A DNA stretch of 64,000 nt from Sphingobium vermicomposti (GTDB lineage Bacteria; Pseudomonadota; Alphaproteobacteria; Sphingomonadales; Sphingomonadaceae): contig NZ_JAASQR010000003.1 in NCBI RefSeq assembly GCF_011762025.1, positions 186,001-250,000 on the forward strand, read 5' to 3'. A program made the translations under genes and the position numbers. The notes below the pieces were generated by a model. That model was not told the DNA's origin. It made no database searches and worked only from the letters and a program-made list of their open reading frames with translations. Positions 29,202 to 36,189 of the stretch are shown here, piece by piece (position 1 is the first letter of the stretch; each line of letters begins with the position of its first letter).

Positions 29202-29636
29202 ATGGCGCGGCAACACTCATCCGAAACCCTGCACGCAACCAGCGTAGCCATTGGCGGACGCGCCGTGCTGCTGTCCGGCCCCAGCGGGGCGGGCAAATCC
29301 GACCTCGGCCTGCGCCTCATCGACCGGGGCGCTACTTTGATCAGCGACGATTATACCGTGGTCAAATGGGTCGATGGGCGGCTGGAAGCCACTGCGCCTG
29401 AAACCATCACCGGCATGATGGAAGTGCGCGGCCTGGGCGTCGTCGACATGCCCCGTGTCGATTTTGCGCGCGTCGCCCTGATCGTCGATCTTTGCAAAGA
29501 GATAGACCGCATGCCCGCCGACCCGGAAATGCGGTCGGTCGCTGGCGGCGATGTCCCCGTGGTCAGGCTGGCCGCGTTTGAAGCCTCCGCGCCGATCAAG
29601 GTCGAACTGGCGCTCAAGACCATAGGGCTCACATGA
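29202..29636 (+). CDS. hprK: HPr kinase/phosphorylase, short alphaproteobacterial form
   Basis: HprK phosphorylates HPr on its regulatory serine. The 144-residue product corresponds only to the C-terminal kinase domain, as usual in alphaproteobacteria; Gram-positive forms are about 310. Walker A is GPSGAGKS at 26-33 and the HprK signature is VRGLGVVDM. I take the ATG at 29202 because AAGGG is 9 bases upstream; the ATG at 29193 lies directly against that site. Its probable target, HPr with Ser48, is encoded 1.4 kb downstream. The stop overlaps the rapZ start by 4 bases (ATGA). Confidence 0.93.
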   Translation: MARQHSSETLHATSVAIGGRAVLLSGPSGAGKSDLGLRLIDRGATLISDDYTVVKWVDGRLEATAPETITGMMEVRGLGVVDMPRVDFARVALIVDLCKEIDRMPADPEMRSVAGGDVPVVRLAAFEASAPIKVELALKTIGLT

Positions 29637-30571
29637 ACGCGCCGACGCCCAAGACCATCCTGCTGGTGTCCGGCCTGTCCGGCGCGGGCAAGACGACCGC
29701 GCTCAAGACGCTGGAGGATATGGGCTGGGAAGTGGTCGACAACCTGCCCCTGCTGCTGCTGGAACGGCTGCTCGACACCCCCGTCCCCGCCGGGCATGAG
29801 GAACTGGACGACCGGCCACTCGCCATCGGCATCGACGCGCGCACGCGCGGGTTCAACGCCAACGCCATCGTGCAACGAATCAAGGCGCTGCGGACCCGGC
29901 ACGGCCACGACATCGAAACGCTGTTCCTCGACTGTTCGGACATGGAACTGGAACGCCGCTTTGCAGAAACGCGCCGCCGCCATCCGCTCGCGTCTGACCG
30001 GCCCGCAGCGCACGGGCTCGCGCGCGAACGGGAACTGACCGAACCGATCCGCCGCTGGGCCACCCATGTCATCGACACGACCAGCCTCAGCAGCAACGGG
30101 TTGCAGCAGGAAATCCGCAACCGCTTTTCCCGCGAAGGCCTGTCGGCCCCGGTCCTGACGATCCTGTCCTTCGGCTTTTCGCGCGGCGTGCCCCTCAATG
30201 CCGACCTGATGTTCGATATGCGCTTCCTGCGTAATCCGCATTGGGACGACGAATTGCGCCCCCGCACCGGGCTGGACCCGGACGTGTCGGCCTATATCGC
30301 GGAAGATCCGGCCTATGAAGAATCGGTCCGCCGTATCGAGGAACTGTTGGCGATGCTCCTGCCGCGCTATGCGGACAGCGGAAAAAGCTACGTCACGGTC
30401 GCTTTTGGCTGCACCGGCGGGCGGCACCGTTCCGTGCATGTTGCCGAACGCGTCGCCAAATACTTGCAACAGGCGGGCTTTTCGCCCACGGTCTCGCACC
30501 GCAATATGGAATCAGCGCCCCAGGATGCCCTGGAGAAGCGCCGACCGGGAGGCCCGAAAGCTCAATCATGA
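29633..30571 (+). CDS. rapZ: RNase adapter / P-loop protein RapZ
   Basis: The protein (312 residues) has the N-terminal P-loop GLSGAGKTTAL at about 14-24. Its C-terminal domain contains TVAFGCTGGRHRSVHVAERVA, the RapZ/YvcJ signature. In E. coli RapZ guides RNase E to the GlmZ small RNA and so controls glucosamine-6-phosphate synthase; in alphaproteobacteria the role is less defined. It is translationally coupled to hprK (ATGA overlap) and lies 22 bases before the EIIA gene, which indicates a function tied to the PTS phosphorelay. Confidence 0.94.
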   Translation: MNAPTPKTILLVSGLSGAGKTTALKTLEDMGWEVVDNLPLLLLERLLDTPVPAGHEELDDRPLAIGIDARTRGFNANAIVQRIKALRTRHGHDIETLFLDCSDMELERRFAETRRRHPLASDRPAAHGLARERELTEPIRRWATHVIDTTSLSSNGLQQEIRNRFSREGLSAPVLTILSFGFSRGVPLNADLMFDMRFLRNPHWDDELRPRTGLDPDVSAYIAEDPAYEESVRRIEELLAMLLPRYADSGKSYVTVAFGCTGGRHRSVHVAERVAKYLQQAGFSPTVSHRNMESAPQDALEKRRPGGPKAQS

Positions 30572-30593
30572 AACAGGTGGGCCGCGTAAGTAG

Positions 30594-30998
30594 ATGATTG
30601 GACTTGTACTCGTCACCCATGGAGAGTTGGCGACGGAATTCGTCGTCGCGATGGAACATGTGGTCGGTCCGCAACAGCAGATCGCGACCATCTGCATCGG
30701 CCCGGAAGATGACATGGAAGTGCGCCGCGCCGACATCGCGGCAGCGGTCGACCGCGTCAACGATGGATCGGGCGTCATCCTGCTCACCGACCTGTTCGGC
30801 GGCACGCCGTCCAACCTCGCCATATCGCTGCTGAAGGCTGGCGAGATCGAGGTGATCGCGGGCATCAATCTGCCCATGCTCATCCGTCTGGAAAGCGCGC
30901 GCAAGGTCATGGACGTGCGCCAGGCCGTCGCCGCTGCGCGCGAGGCGGGGCAGAAATATATCAGCGTCGCATCGGAATTGTTGGGCAGCACTACATGA
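30594..30998 (+). CDS. PTS EIIA component, mannose family (regulatory, stand-alone)
   Basis: The 134-residue protein begins MIGLVLVTHGELATEFV; His9 in the THG motif is the family's phosphorylated residue. The segment GVILLTDLFGGTPSNLA is also diagnostic for EIIA-Man. No IIB, IIC or IID genes are near, so the protein is probably a phosphorylation sensor rather than part of a sugar transporter. It follows rapZ by 22 bases and overlaps ptsH by 4 bases (ATGA). Phosphate would come from PtsP through HPr. Confidence 0.93.
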   Translation: MIGLVLVTHGELATEFVVAMEHVVGPQQQIATICIGPEDDMEVRRADIAAAVDRVNDGSGVILLTDLFGGTPSNLAISLLKAGEIEVIAGINLPMLIRLESARKVMDVRQAVAAAREAGQKYISVASELLGSTT

Positions 30999-31267
30999 GC
31001 GAAATCAGCAGGGAAGTCCTGATCAGCAACAAGCGAGGCCTCCACGCCCGCGCCAGCGCCAAATTCGTCACCCTCGCCAGCGGCCTGCCCGCCCAGATCA
31101 CCGTCCGCAAGGATGGCAGCGAAGTGACCGGCACGTCGATCATGGGCCTGATGATGCTGGGCGCGGCGCTCGGCGATTCGATCATCATCAGCGCAGCCGG
31201 CCCCGATGCGGAAGATTCGCTCGGCAAGCTGGTGACTTTGGTCGAACAGAAATTCGGCGAAGAATAG
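30995..31267 (+). CDS. ptsH: phosphocarrier protein HPr
   Basis: The protein (90 residues) has both regulatory sites: catalytic His17 in GLHARAS, phosphorylated by EI-Ntr, and Ser48 in TSIMGLMML, the residue that HprK phosphorylates in Gram-positive bacteria. Having both sites, with hprK four genes upstream, indicates a working serine switch on the phosphorelay. It is the last gene of the chvI-to-ptsH run, and a 65-base gap separates it from the TrmH-type gene. Confidence 0.95.
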   Translation: MSEISREVLISNKRGLHARASAKFVTLASGLPAQITVRKDGSEVTGTSIMGLMMLGAALGDSIIISAAGPDAEDSLGKLVTLVEQKFGEE

Positions 31268-31332
31268 CTCTTCCTCGCTCCGTCGCGGCCCGATAGAGAG
31301 GCCGCCTCGTCCCCAGGAGGAAAGCAGGCGCA

Positions 31333-32133
31333 GTGGCACGCGAAATCACCGGATTTTCCAACCCGCTGGTGAAGCGTGTCCGGTCCTTGCGGGAAAAGAA
31401 ATTCCGTAAGGCCGAAGGACTCTTCCTGGCCGAAGGACTCCGCATCCTCACCGAAGCACGCGAGGAAGGCGTGCTGCCCGAAATGCTCTTCCACGCCGGG
31501 TCGACCCATCCCCTCGCCATTGATCTGATCGCCGCGATGGAAGCGGCAGGCGGCGACGTTATCGAAACCACGCCGGACATTCTCTCCAAGATCTCCGGCA
31601 AGGATAATGCCCAGGCAGTGGTCGGCGTTTACCGCGACCGCCTGACCCCGCTGGCGAAGCTCGACCGGAGCAAGGCCGACATCTGGATCGTCGCCCAGTC
31701 GCTGCGCGATCCCGGCAACCTTGGCACCATATTGCGCACCGGCGACGCGGTGGGCGCTGGCGGCCTCATCCTCATCGACGATTGCGTCGACCCCTTCTCC
31801 GTCGAATCCGTCCGCGCCAGCATGGGCGCGCTCTTCACCCAGTCCATCACCCAGGCGCGCTGGGGCGAATTCATGCACTGGCTGCGGCAGGGTCCGGGCG
31901 AACTGATCGGCACCAGCCTGAACGCGACCCAGGACTATCAGGAACCGCGCTACGCCAGCCCCTCCTTCCTCCTCGTCGGCAATGAAGCGCAGGGCCTGCC
32001 CGAATCCTATGAAGCGGAGTGCGACCAGCTGGTGAAGATGCCGATGCTGGGCAAGGCCGACAGCCTCAACGCCGCCGTAGCCTGCGCCGTGATGGCCTAT
32101 GAACTGCTCAACCAGAAACGCGCACAACGATAG
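31333..32133 (+). CDS. TrmH/SpoU-family RNA 2'-O-methyltransferase
   Basis: The 266-residue protein has an N-terminal substrate-binding domain (FSNPLVKRVRSLREKKFRKAEGLFLAEGLRI) and a C-terminal knotted SPOUT domain with the motifs SLRDPGNLGTILRTGDAVGA, LLVGNEAQGLP and MLGKADSLNAAVACAVMAYE. This subgroup methylates ribose in rRNA or tRNA, and the target base cannot be told by eye. The start is GTG at 31333, with AGGAGG upstream but about 12 bases away, which is rather long spacing. It may be co-transcribed with ptsH. Confidence 0.9.
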   Translation: MAREITGFSNPLVKRVRSLREKKFRKAEGLFLAEGLRILTEAREEGVLPEMLFHAGSTHPLAIDLIAAMEAAGGDVIETTPDILSKISGKDNAQAVVGVYRDRLTPLAKLDRSKADIWIVAQSLRDPGNLGTILRTGDAVGAGGLILIDDCVDPFSVESVRASMGALFTQSITQARWGEFMHWLRQGPGELIGTSLNATQDYQEPRYASPSFLLVGNEAQGLPESYEAECDQLVKMPMLGKADSLNAAVACAVMAYELLNQKRAQR

Positions 32134-32155
32134 ATCGAAGCGAACCACCCCACCA

Positions 32156-32182
32156 CCGTTCGGGCTGAGCCTGTCGAAGCCC
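32156..32182. repeat. intergenic CCGTTCGGGCTGAGC repeat, single arm (copy 1)
   Basis: The 27 bases from 32156 match one arm of the paired palindromes at 37863-37938, 41056-41133 and 41831-41905. Only one arm is present here, so it cannot fold like the others and looks like a decayed or half copy. It lies between the TrmH-type gene and the transporter. Confidence 0.75.
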
Positions 32183-32250
32183 TTTCTTCCTGAGAAGAAC
32201 CACGTTGGAGGCAGAGTGGCCTAGTAAATTACGGGGGAATAAGAGGGATC

Positions 32251-33525
32251 ATGGCCAACGAAGGAATAGGCGCAATGCTGCGCCACAGGCGCGTGCTGGC
32301 GGCCAGCCTGATCGGCACGGCGGTCGAGTTCTACGACTTCTACATCTACGCCACCGCCGCCAGCCTGGTGTTCGGCCCCCTCTTCTTCCCCGCATCATCG
32401 CCCTCGGCCCAGTTGATGGCCGCCTATGGCAGCCTCGCCCTCGCCTTCTTCGCGCGGCCATTGGGCGCAGCCGTATTCGGCCATTATGGCGACCGCATCG
32501 GGCGCAAGGCGACGCTGGTCACCTCGCTCATGCTGATGGGGGGCTGCACGCTCGCCATCGGGTTCCTGCCGACCTATCAGTCGATCGGCTGGTGGGCGCC
32601 GCTGATCCTGTGCGTCCTGCGCTTTGGCCAGGGCCTTGGCCTGGGCGGTGAATGGGGCGGCGCGGCACTGCTGGCGGTGGAAAATGCCCCTCCGGGATGG
32701 CGCGCCCGCTTCGGCATGTTCCCGCAGCTTGGCGCGCCGGTCGGCTTCATCGCCGCCAACGGCCTGTTCCTCATCCTGGGCATGTTCCTCACCGACGAAG
32801 ACTTCTTCGCCTGGGGCTGGCGCCTCCCCTTCCTGGGCAGCGCCGTGCTGGTGTTCCTGGGCCTATGGGTGCGCCTCAAACTCACTGAAACCCCCGAATT
32901 CGCCGCTGCCCAGGCCGAAGCACCGCCGCCCGCGCTACCGCTGGCGACGCTGCTGTCGCAACATCTGGGCGCGGCAGTGGCAGGCACCTTCGCCGTCGTC
33001 GCCTGTTTCGCGGTCTATTATATCGCCACCGCCTTCGCGCTTGGCTACGGCACCACGACCATCAAGATCGATCGGGAAGTCTTCCTGGCGATTCAGTTGG
33101 GCGCGATCCTGTTCATGGGCGTCAGCATCGTCATCGCCGGCTGGTGGGCAGACAAGACCAGCCCCACTCGCGTGCTGGTCGCGGGCTGCATCGGCACCGT
33201 CTTTATGGGCATCATCTTCGGCCCCGCCATAGGCACCGGGGAATTGCTGCCGATCTTCCTGATCCTCAGCCTCGCGCTATTCCTGATGGGCTTCGTCTAT
33301 GGGCCGCTTGGGGCGTATCTCCCCCACCTCTTCCCGGTCCAGCTACGCTATACGGGCGCATCCTTCTCGTTCAACCTTGGCGGTATCATCGGCGGCGCAC
33401 TGGCCCCGATCGTCGCCACATGGTTGATCCAGGTTCAGGGCGTAGGCCTGGTCGGGCTCTACATGTCGATCGCCGCCGCGATCAGCTTGGTCGGACTATG
33501 GTTCACGAGCCGTCAACCCGCCTAG
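32251..33525 (+). CDS. MFS transporter, metabolite:H+ symporter (MHS) family
   Basis: This 424-residue protein shows 12 hydrophobic segments and the MHS-type start RHRRVLAASLIGTAVEFYDFYIYATAASLVFGPLFFP. The family loop motif GHYGDRIGRKATL follows helix 2, and LGLGGEWGGAALLAVENAP is the other hallmark. Relatives carry shikimate, proline/betaine, alpha-ketoglutarate or citrate, so the substrate is open. AGAGGGATC precedes the ATG. It is the last gene before a convergent GC-rich repeat and the bidirectional terminator shared with rplS. Confidence 0.9.
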   Translation: MANEGIGAMLRHRRVLAASLIGTAVEFYDFYIYATAASLVFGPLFFPASSPSAQLMAAYGSLALAFFARPLGAAVFGHYGDRIGRKATLVTSLMLMGGCTLAIGFLPTYQSIGWWAPLILCVLRFGQGLGLGGEWGGAALLAVENAPPGWRARFGMFPQLGAPVGFIAANGLFLILGMFLTDEDFFAWGWRLPFLGSAVLVFLGLWVRLKLTETPEFAAAQAEAPPPALPLATLLSQHLGAAVAGTFAVVACFAVYYIATAFALGYGTTTIKIDREVFLAIQLGAILFMGVSIVIAGWWADKTSPTRVLVAGCIGTVFMGIIFGPAIGTGELLPIFLILSLALFLMGFVYGPLGAYLPHLFPVQLRYTGASFSFNLGGIIGGALAPIVATWLIQVQGVGLVGLYMSIAAAISLVGLWFTSRQPA

Positions 33526-33535
33526 CAAAATAGCT

Positions 33536-33613
33536 CCCCTCCCTTCAGGGAGGGGTCGGGGGAGGGCCTGTCACTGCCACCGCCGAACATCCCCTCCCGC
33601 ACATGGGAGGGGG
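33536..33613. repeat. intergenic inverted repeat, CCCCTCCC type (copy 3, shortened)
   Basis: A hairpin CTCCCCTCCCTTCAGGGAGG opens the element and CCCCTCCCGCACATGGGAGG closes it, with about 35 bases between. It is a shorter relative of the elements at 18385 and 23287. It sits between the convergent transporter and rplS, just upstream of a bidirectional terminator. Confidence 0.75.
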
Positions 33614-33621
33614 ACAGACAC

Positions 33622-33658
33622 AAAAAAGGCGGCGCTCCATCGGAACGCCGCCCTTTTT
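33622..33658 (-). terminator. bidirectional intrinsic terminator between rplS and MFS gene
   Basis: The stem GGCGGCG (33628-33634) / CGCCGCC (33646-33652) has an 11-base loop. On the minus strand six U (33622-33627) follow, and on the plus strand a run of five T (33654-33658). It can end both the ffh-rplS operon and the transporter transcript. Confidence 0.88.
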
Positions 33659-33683
33659 CTCAGCTGTCAAACCGCGAGGAAAA

Positions 33684-34052
33684 TCAATCCTCGGTGCGGA
33701 CGTCGCGGCGCTCGGCGATGCGAGCGCGCTTGCCGGTGCGGCCACGCAGATAATAGAGCTTCGCACGACGCACGACGCCACGACGGACGACCGTGATCGA
33801 ATCGAGGTTCGGCGAATAAAGCGGGAAGACGCGCTCGACACCTTCGCCGAACGAAATCTTGCGCACGGTGAAGTTGCTGCCCATGCCCTTGTTCGAGCGG
33901 GCGATGCAGACGCCTTCATAATTCTGGACGCGGCTACGTTCGCCTTCGATGACCTTCACGCCGACGCGCAGCGTGTCACCGGGACGGAAATCGGGAATAT
34001 CCTTGGCGAGAGCCGCGATGTTTTCGGCCTCGATCTGCTGGATCAAGTTCAT
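33684..34052 (-). CDS. rplS: 50S ribosomal protein L19
   Basis: The 122-residue protein matches L19: [42 protein letters not shown] at the start, [31 protein letters not shown] in the middle and a basic C-terminus. L19 sits at the 30S-50S interface. It is the last gene of ffh-rpsP-rimM-(small ORF)-trmD-rplS, 5 bases after the trmD stop, and is followed by a terminator. Shared transcription with trmD is the normal arrangement. Confidence 0.98.
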   Translation of the reverse strand: MNLIQQIEAENIAALAKDIPDFRPGDTLRVGVKVIEGERSRVQNYEGVCIARSNKGMGSNFTVRKISFGEGVERVFPLYSPNLDSITVVRRGVVRRAKLYYLRGRTGKRARIAERRDVRTED

Positions 34053-34057
34053 TTAAC

Positions 34058-34795
34058 TCAGTCCTTACTTTCGCGTTGCGCACCAGAGGGCGACTGGTCC
34101 CGAACGCCGATATGACGTTCCCAAAGGTCCGGCCGCCTTAGCCGTGTGTCGTCTTCCGCCCTTTGTTTCCGCCAGGCGGCGATTTTCGCATGATCCCCCG
34201 ATCGCAACACTTCAGGGATCGCGCGCCCTTCCCACAAAGCGGGTCGGGTATAGTGCGGATATTCGAGAAGGCCGCTTTCGAAGCTCTCGTCATCCCCACT
34301 GGAAGCCGCGCCCATTACTCCGGGAAGCAGCCGAATGCAAGCGTCCAGCAGCATCAGCGCGCCCATCTCTCCACCGGAAAGGATGATGTCGCCCATGCTG
34401 ATCTGCTCGACCGGGCGAGCGTCGAAAATACGCTCGTCAAAACCTTCGAAGCGGCCGCACAATATCGTTGCGCCCGGCCCCGCAGCCAGCTCCCGCACGC
34501 GCCCCTGCGTGATCGGCGCACCGCGCGGCGTCATGGCGATGACCGGTAGGTCGGGCCGCTTGTCCAGCGCATGGTCGATGGCAAGCCCGACTATGTCCGC
34601 GCGCAACACCATGCCCGCGCCGCCGCCCGCCGGCGTATCATCGACCGTCCGATGCTTGTCCGTGGCAAAATCGCGAATATGGATGGGATCGCAGGCCCAT
34701 TTCCCCTCGGCCATCGCTCGGCCCGCCAGCGATACGCCCAGCGGCCCCGGAAACATCTCCGGGTAGAGCGTCAATATCTGCGCCTGAAAACTCAT
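34058..34795 (-). CDS. trmD: tRNA (guanine37-N1)-methyltransferase
   Basis: TrmD methylates G37 next to the anticodon and prevents frameshifting; it is essential in most bacteria. From the ATG at 34795 the protein is 245 residues and starts [20 protein letters not shown]; upstream codons to 34993 belong to the frame over the preceding gene. The trefoil-knot motifs are [28 protein letters not shown] and [33 protein letters not shown]. The start overlaps the small membrane gene by 4 bases (ATGA), which implies coupled translation. Confidence 0.97.
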   Translation of the reverse strand: MSFQAQILTLYPEMFPGPLGVSLAGRAMAEGKWACDPIHIRDFATDKHRTVDDTPAGGGAGMVLRADIVGLAIDHALDKRPDLPVIAMTPRGAPITQGRVRELAAGPGATILCGRFEGFDERIFDARPVEQISMGDIILSGGEMGALMLLDACIRLLPGVMGAASSGDDESFESGLLEYPHYTRPALWEGRAIPEVLRSGDHAKIAAWRKQRAEDDTRLRRPDLWERHIGVRDQSPSGAQRESKD

Positions 34796-35064
34796 GCCCT
34801 GCGCGCCTTGAGCCAGGCACCCACCATGCCGCCCATCAGCGACAGTCCCCCGCCGCCCGCCAGCGCCAAACCAATGGCGCGCAGCATGTCGGCAAAGGGG
34901 CGTTCCGGGTTCATCAGTCCAGGCAGCAGGAACAGCATGGGAAGGGGCATGACCAGTAGCACCGCCGCAGCCATCTTCATCGCGCGTGTCCAACCCATGG
35001 TGAACAACCGCCAGCCCGCGGCGACCATCAACAGCAGATAAAGGGCGATAAGGATGTTCGGCAT
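34792..35064 (-). CDS. small membrane protein inserted in the rimM-trmD operon
   Basis: The 90-residue protein has hydrophobic segments at about 3-17, 30-50 and 62-83 separated by basic turns. No family name comes to mind. Its stop overlaps the trmD start as ATGA, so ribosomes finishing this gene would start trmD. That coupling is strong evidence that the ORF is translated. A palindromic element (35094-35161) lies between it and rimM. Alphaproteobacterial rpsP-rimM-trmD-rplS operons normally do not carry a gene here, as far as I recall. Confidence 0.75.
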   Translation of the reverse strand: MPNILIALYLLLMVAAGWRLFTMGWTRAMKMAAAVLLVMPLPMLFLLPGLMNPERPFADMLRAIGLALAGGGGLSLMGGMVGAWLKARRA

Positions 35065-35093
35065 GTCTCTCGCACGTTCAAATCAAAACGCCA

Positions 35094-35161
35094 CGTGCTC
35101 CTGCGAAGGCAGGAGTCCAGTTCGGACGGCAGGTCTGGGTTCCTGCCTGCGCAGGAACACG
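35094..35161. repeat. intergenic inverted repeat inside the rimM-trmD operon (TTCCTGCGCAGGCAGGAA type)
   Basis: Two arms of 27 bases (35094-35120 and 35135-35161) are inverted with about 23 matches; each arm carries CTGCG-NAGGCAGGA. The RNA would fold into a long hairpin between rimM and the 90-aa membrane gene. It could attenuate or stabilise the operon transcript. I recall similar elements as common intergenic palindromes in alphaproteobacteria. Confidence 0.8.
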
Positions 35162-35189
35162 GCAACTTAATTTTCCTGCCGACCGAAAT

Positions 35190-35669
35190 TCAGATCGCGA
35201 ACGCCGCCTCAATCACGGCTTTCTCATCCGCGATCGTCACTGCATGCATCGGCGCCATGAATCGTTTGCCGTTAGCGCGCTCTACCTCGATAATATCGCC
35301 AGCGCCAAAATTCTCGACCGCGACGATATTGCCGAGCCCCTCGCCCTCGCTCGAAAAGCAGGGCAGACCGACCAGATCGGTATAATAATATTCGCCCTCC
35401 TCCAACGGAGGCAGGGCAGAACGGGCAACTGTCAATTCCGTGCCACGCAGGGCTTCCGCCTGGCTACGGTCACCGATTTCGGTGAAGCGCGCGACCGCCC
35501 CGTTAGGACCGGGGCGTATCGACTGCAAAGTCAGCATACGCCCCGCCGTGTCGAAGCTCTTATAGGATTTGAGAGCGTCCACCCCCGCCCCGAAGAGCTT
35601 CAGACGGACCTCGCCCGCCACCCCATGCGCGCCGATGATGACGGCGAGAGTAACGGGCTTGTCCGTCAT
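35190..35669 (-). CDS. rimM: ribosome maturation factor RimM
   Basis: RimM binds S19 and helps 30S head assembly. The 159-residue protein has the N-terminal domain IGAHGVAGEVRLKLFG and RFTEIGDRSQAEALRGTEL, then the PRC-barrel domain EEGEYYYTDLVGLPCFSSEGEGLGNIVAVENFGAGDIIEV. It begins 5 bases after the rpsP stop, as in standard operons. A palindromic element and a small membrane gene separate it from trmD. Confidence 0.97.
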   Translation of the reverse strand: MTDKPVTLAVIIGAHGVAGEVRLKLFGAGVDALKSYKSFDTAGRMLTLQSIRPGPNGAVARFTEIGDRSQAEALRGTELTVARSALPPLEEGEYYYTDLVGLPCFSSEGEGLGNIVAVENFGAGDIIEVERANGKRFMAPMHAVTIADEKAVIEAAFAI

Positions 35670-35674
35670 TGGCC

Positions 35675-36145
35675 TCAGCCTTCAGCCTGCTCTTCAGCAG
35701 CAGCAGCTTCGGGCGCAGCTTCCTCGGCAGCCGGCGCTTCTTCAACCGCCGGAGCAGCGGCGGCTTCAGCGGCAGCAACCTTCGCGGCCTCAGCAGCTTC
35801 GGCGGCTTCAGCAGCCTTGGTCGCGCGGTCTTCGGCGCGATCCTTGGCCTTCTGGCCCGGCTCAGCCTTGTTCGGGTTGTTGCGGGCAGCGCGCTCCTTC
35901 ACGCCAGCGGCGTCGAGGAAGCGAGCAACGCGGTCGGTCGGCTGCGCACCAGCGGCAAGCCAGTGCTTCGCGCGCTCTGCGTCCAGAATGACGCGCTTTT
36001 CGTCACCCTTGGGCAGGACGGGGTTGTAGCTGCCGATGCGCTCGATGAACTTGCCGTCACGCGGCGCGCGGCTGTCGGCCACAACGATGCGATAATAGGG
36101 GCGCTTCTTGGAACCACCGCGCGAAAGACGAATGGACGTTGCCAT
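35675..36145 (-). CDS. rpsP: 30S ribosomal protein S16 with long C-terminal tail
   Basis: Residues 1-85 match S16 ([38 protein letters not shown]). About 70 further residues (86-156) are Ala/Glu-rich, with repeated [15 protein letters not shown] and AAEEAAPE runs, low complexity and acidic. Bacterial S16 is usually about 80-100 residues, so the tail is an addition. Extended S16 is seen in some alphaproteobacteria. Whether the tail is exposed on the ribosome is unknown. The gene follows ffh by 44 bases and precedes rimM by 5. Confidence 0.96.
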   Translation of the reverse strand: MATSIRLSRGGSKKRPYYRIVVADSRAPRDGKFIERIGSYNPVLPKGDEKRVILDAERAKHWLAAGAQPTDRVARFLDAAGVKERAARNNPNKAEPGQKAKDRAEDRATKAAEAAEAAEAAKVAAAEAAAAPAVEEAPAAEEAAPEAAAAEEQAEG

Positions 36146-36189
36146 GGATATTTTGACCTTTCTGACTTAAACTAATCTATTGAAAATGC

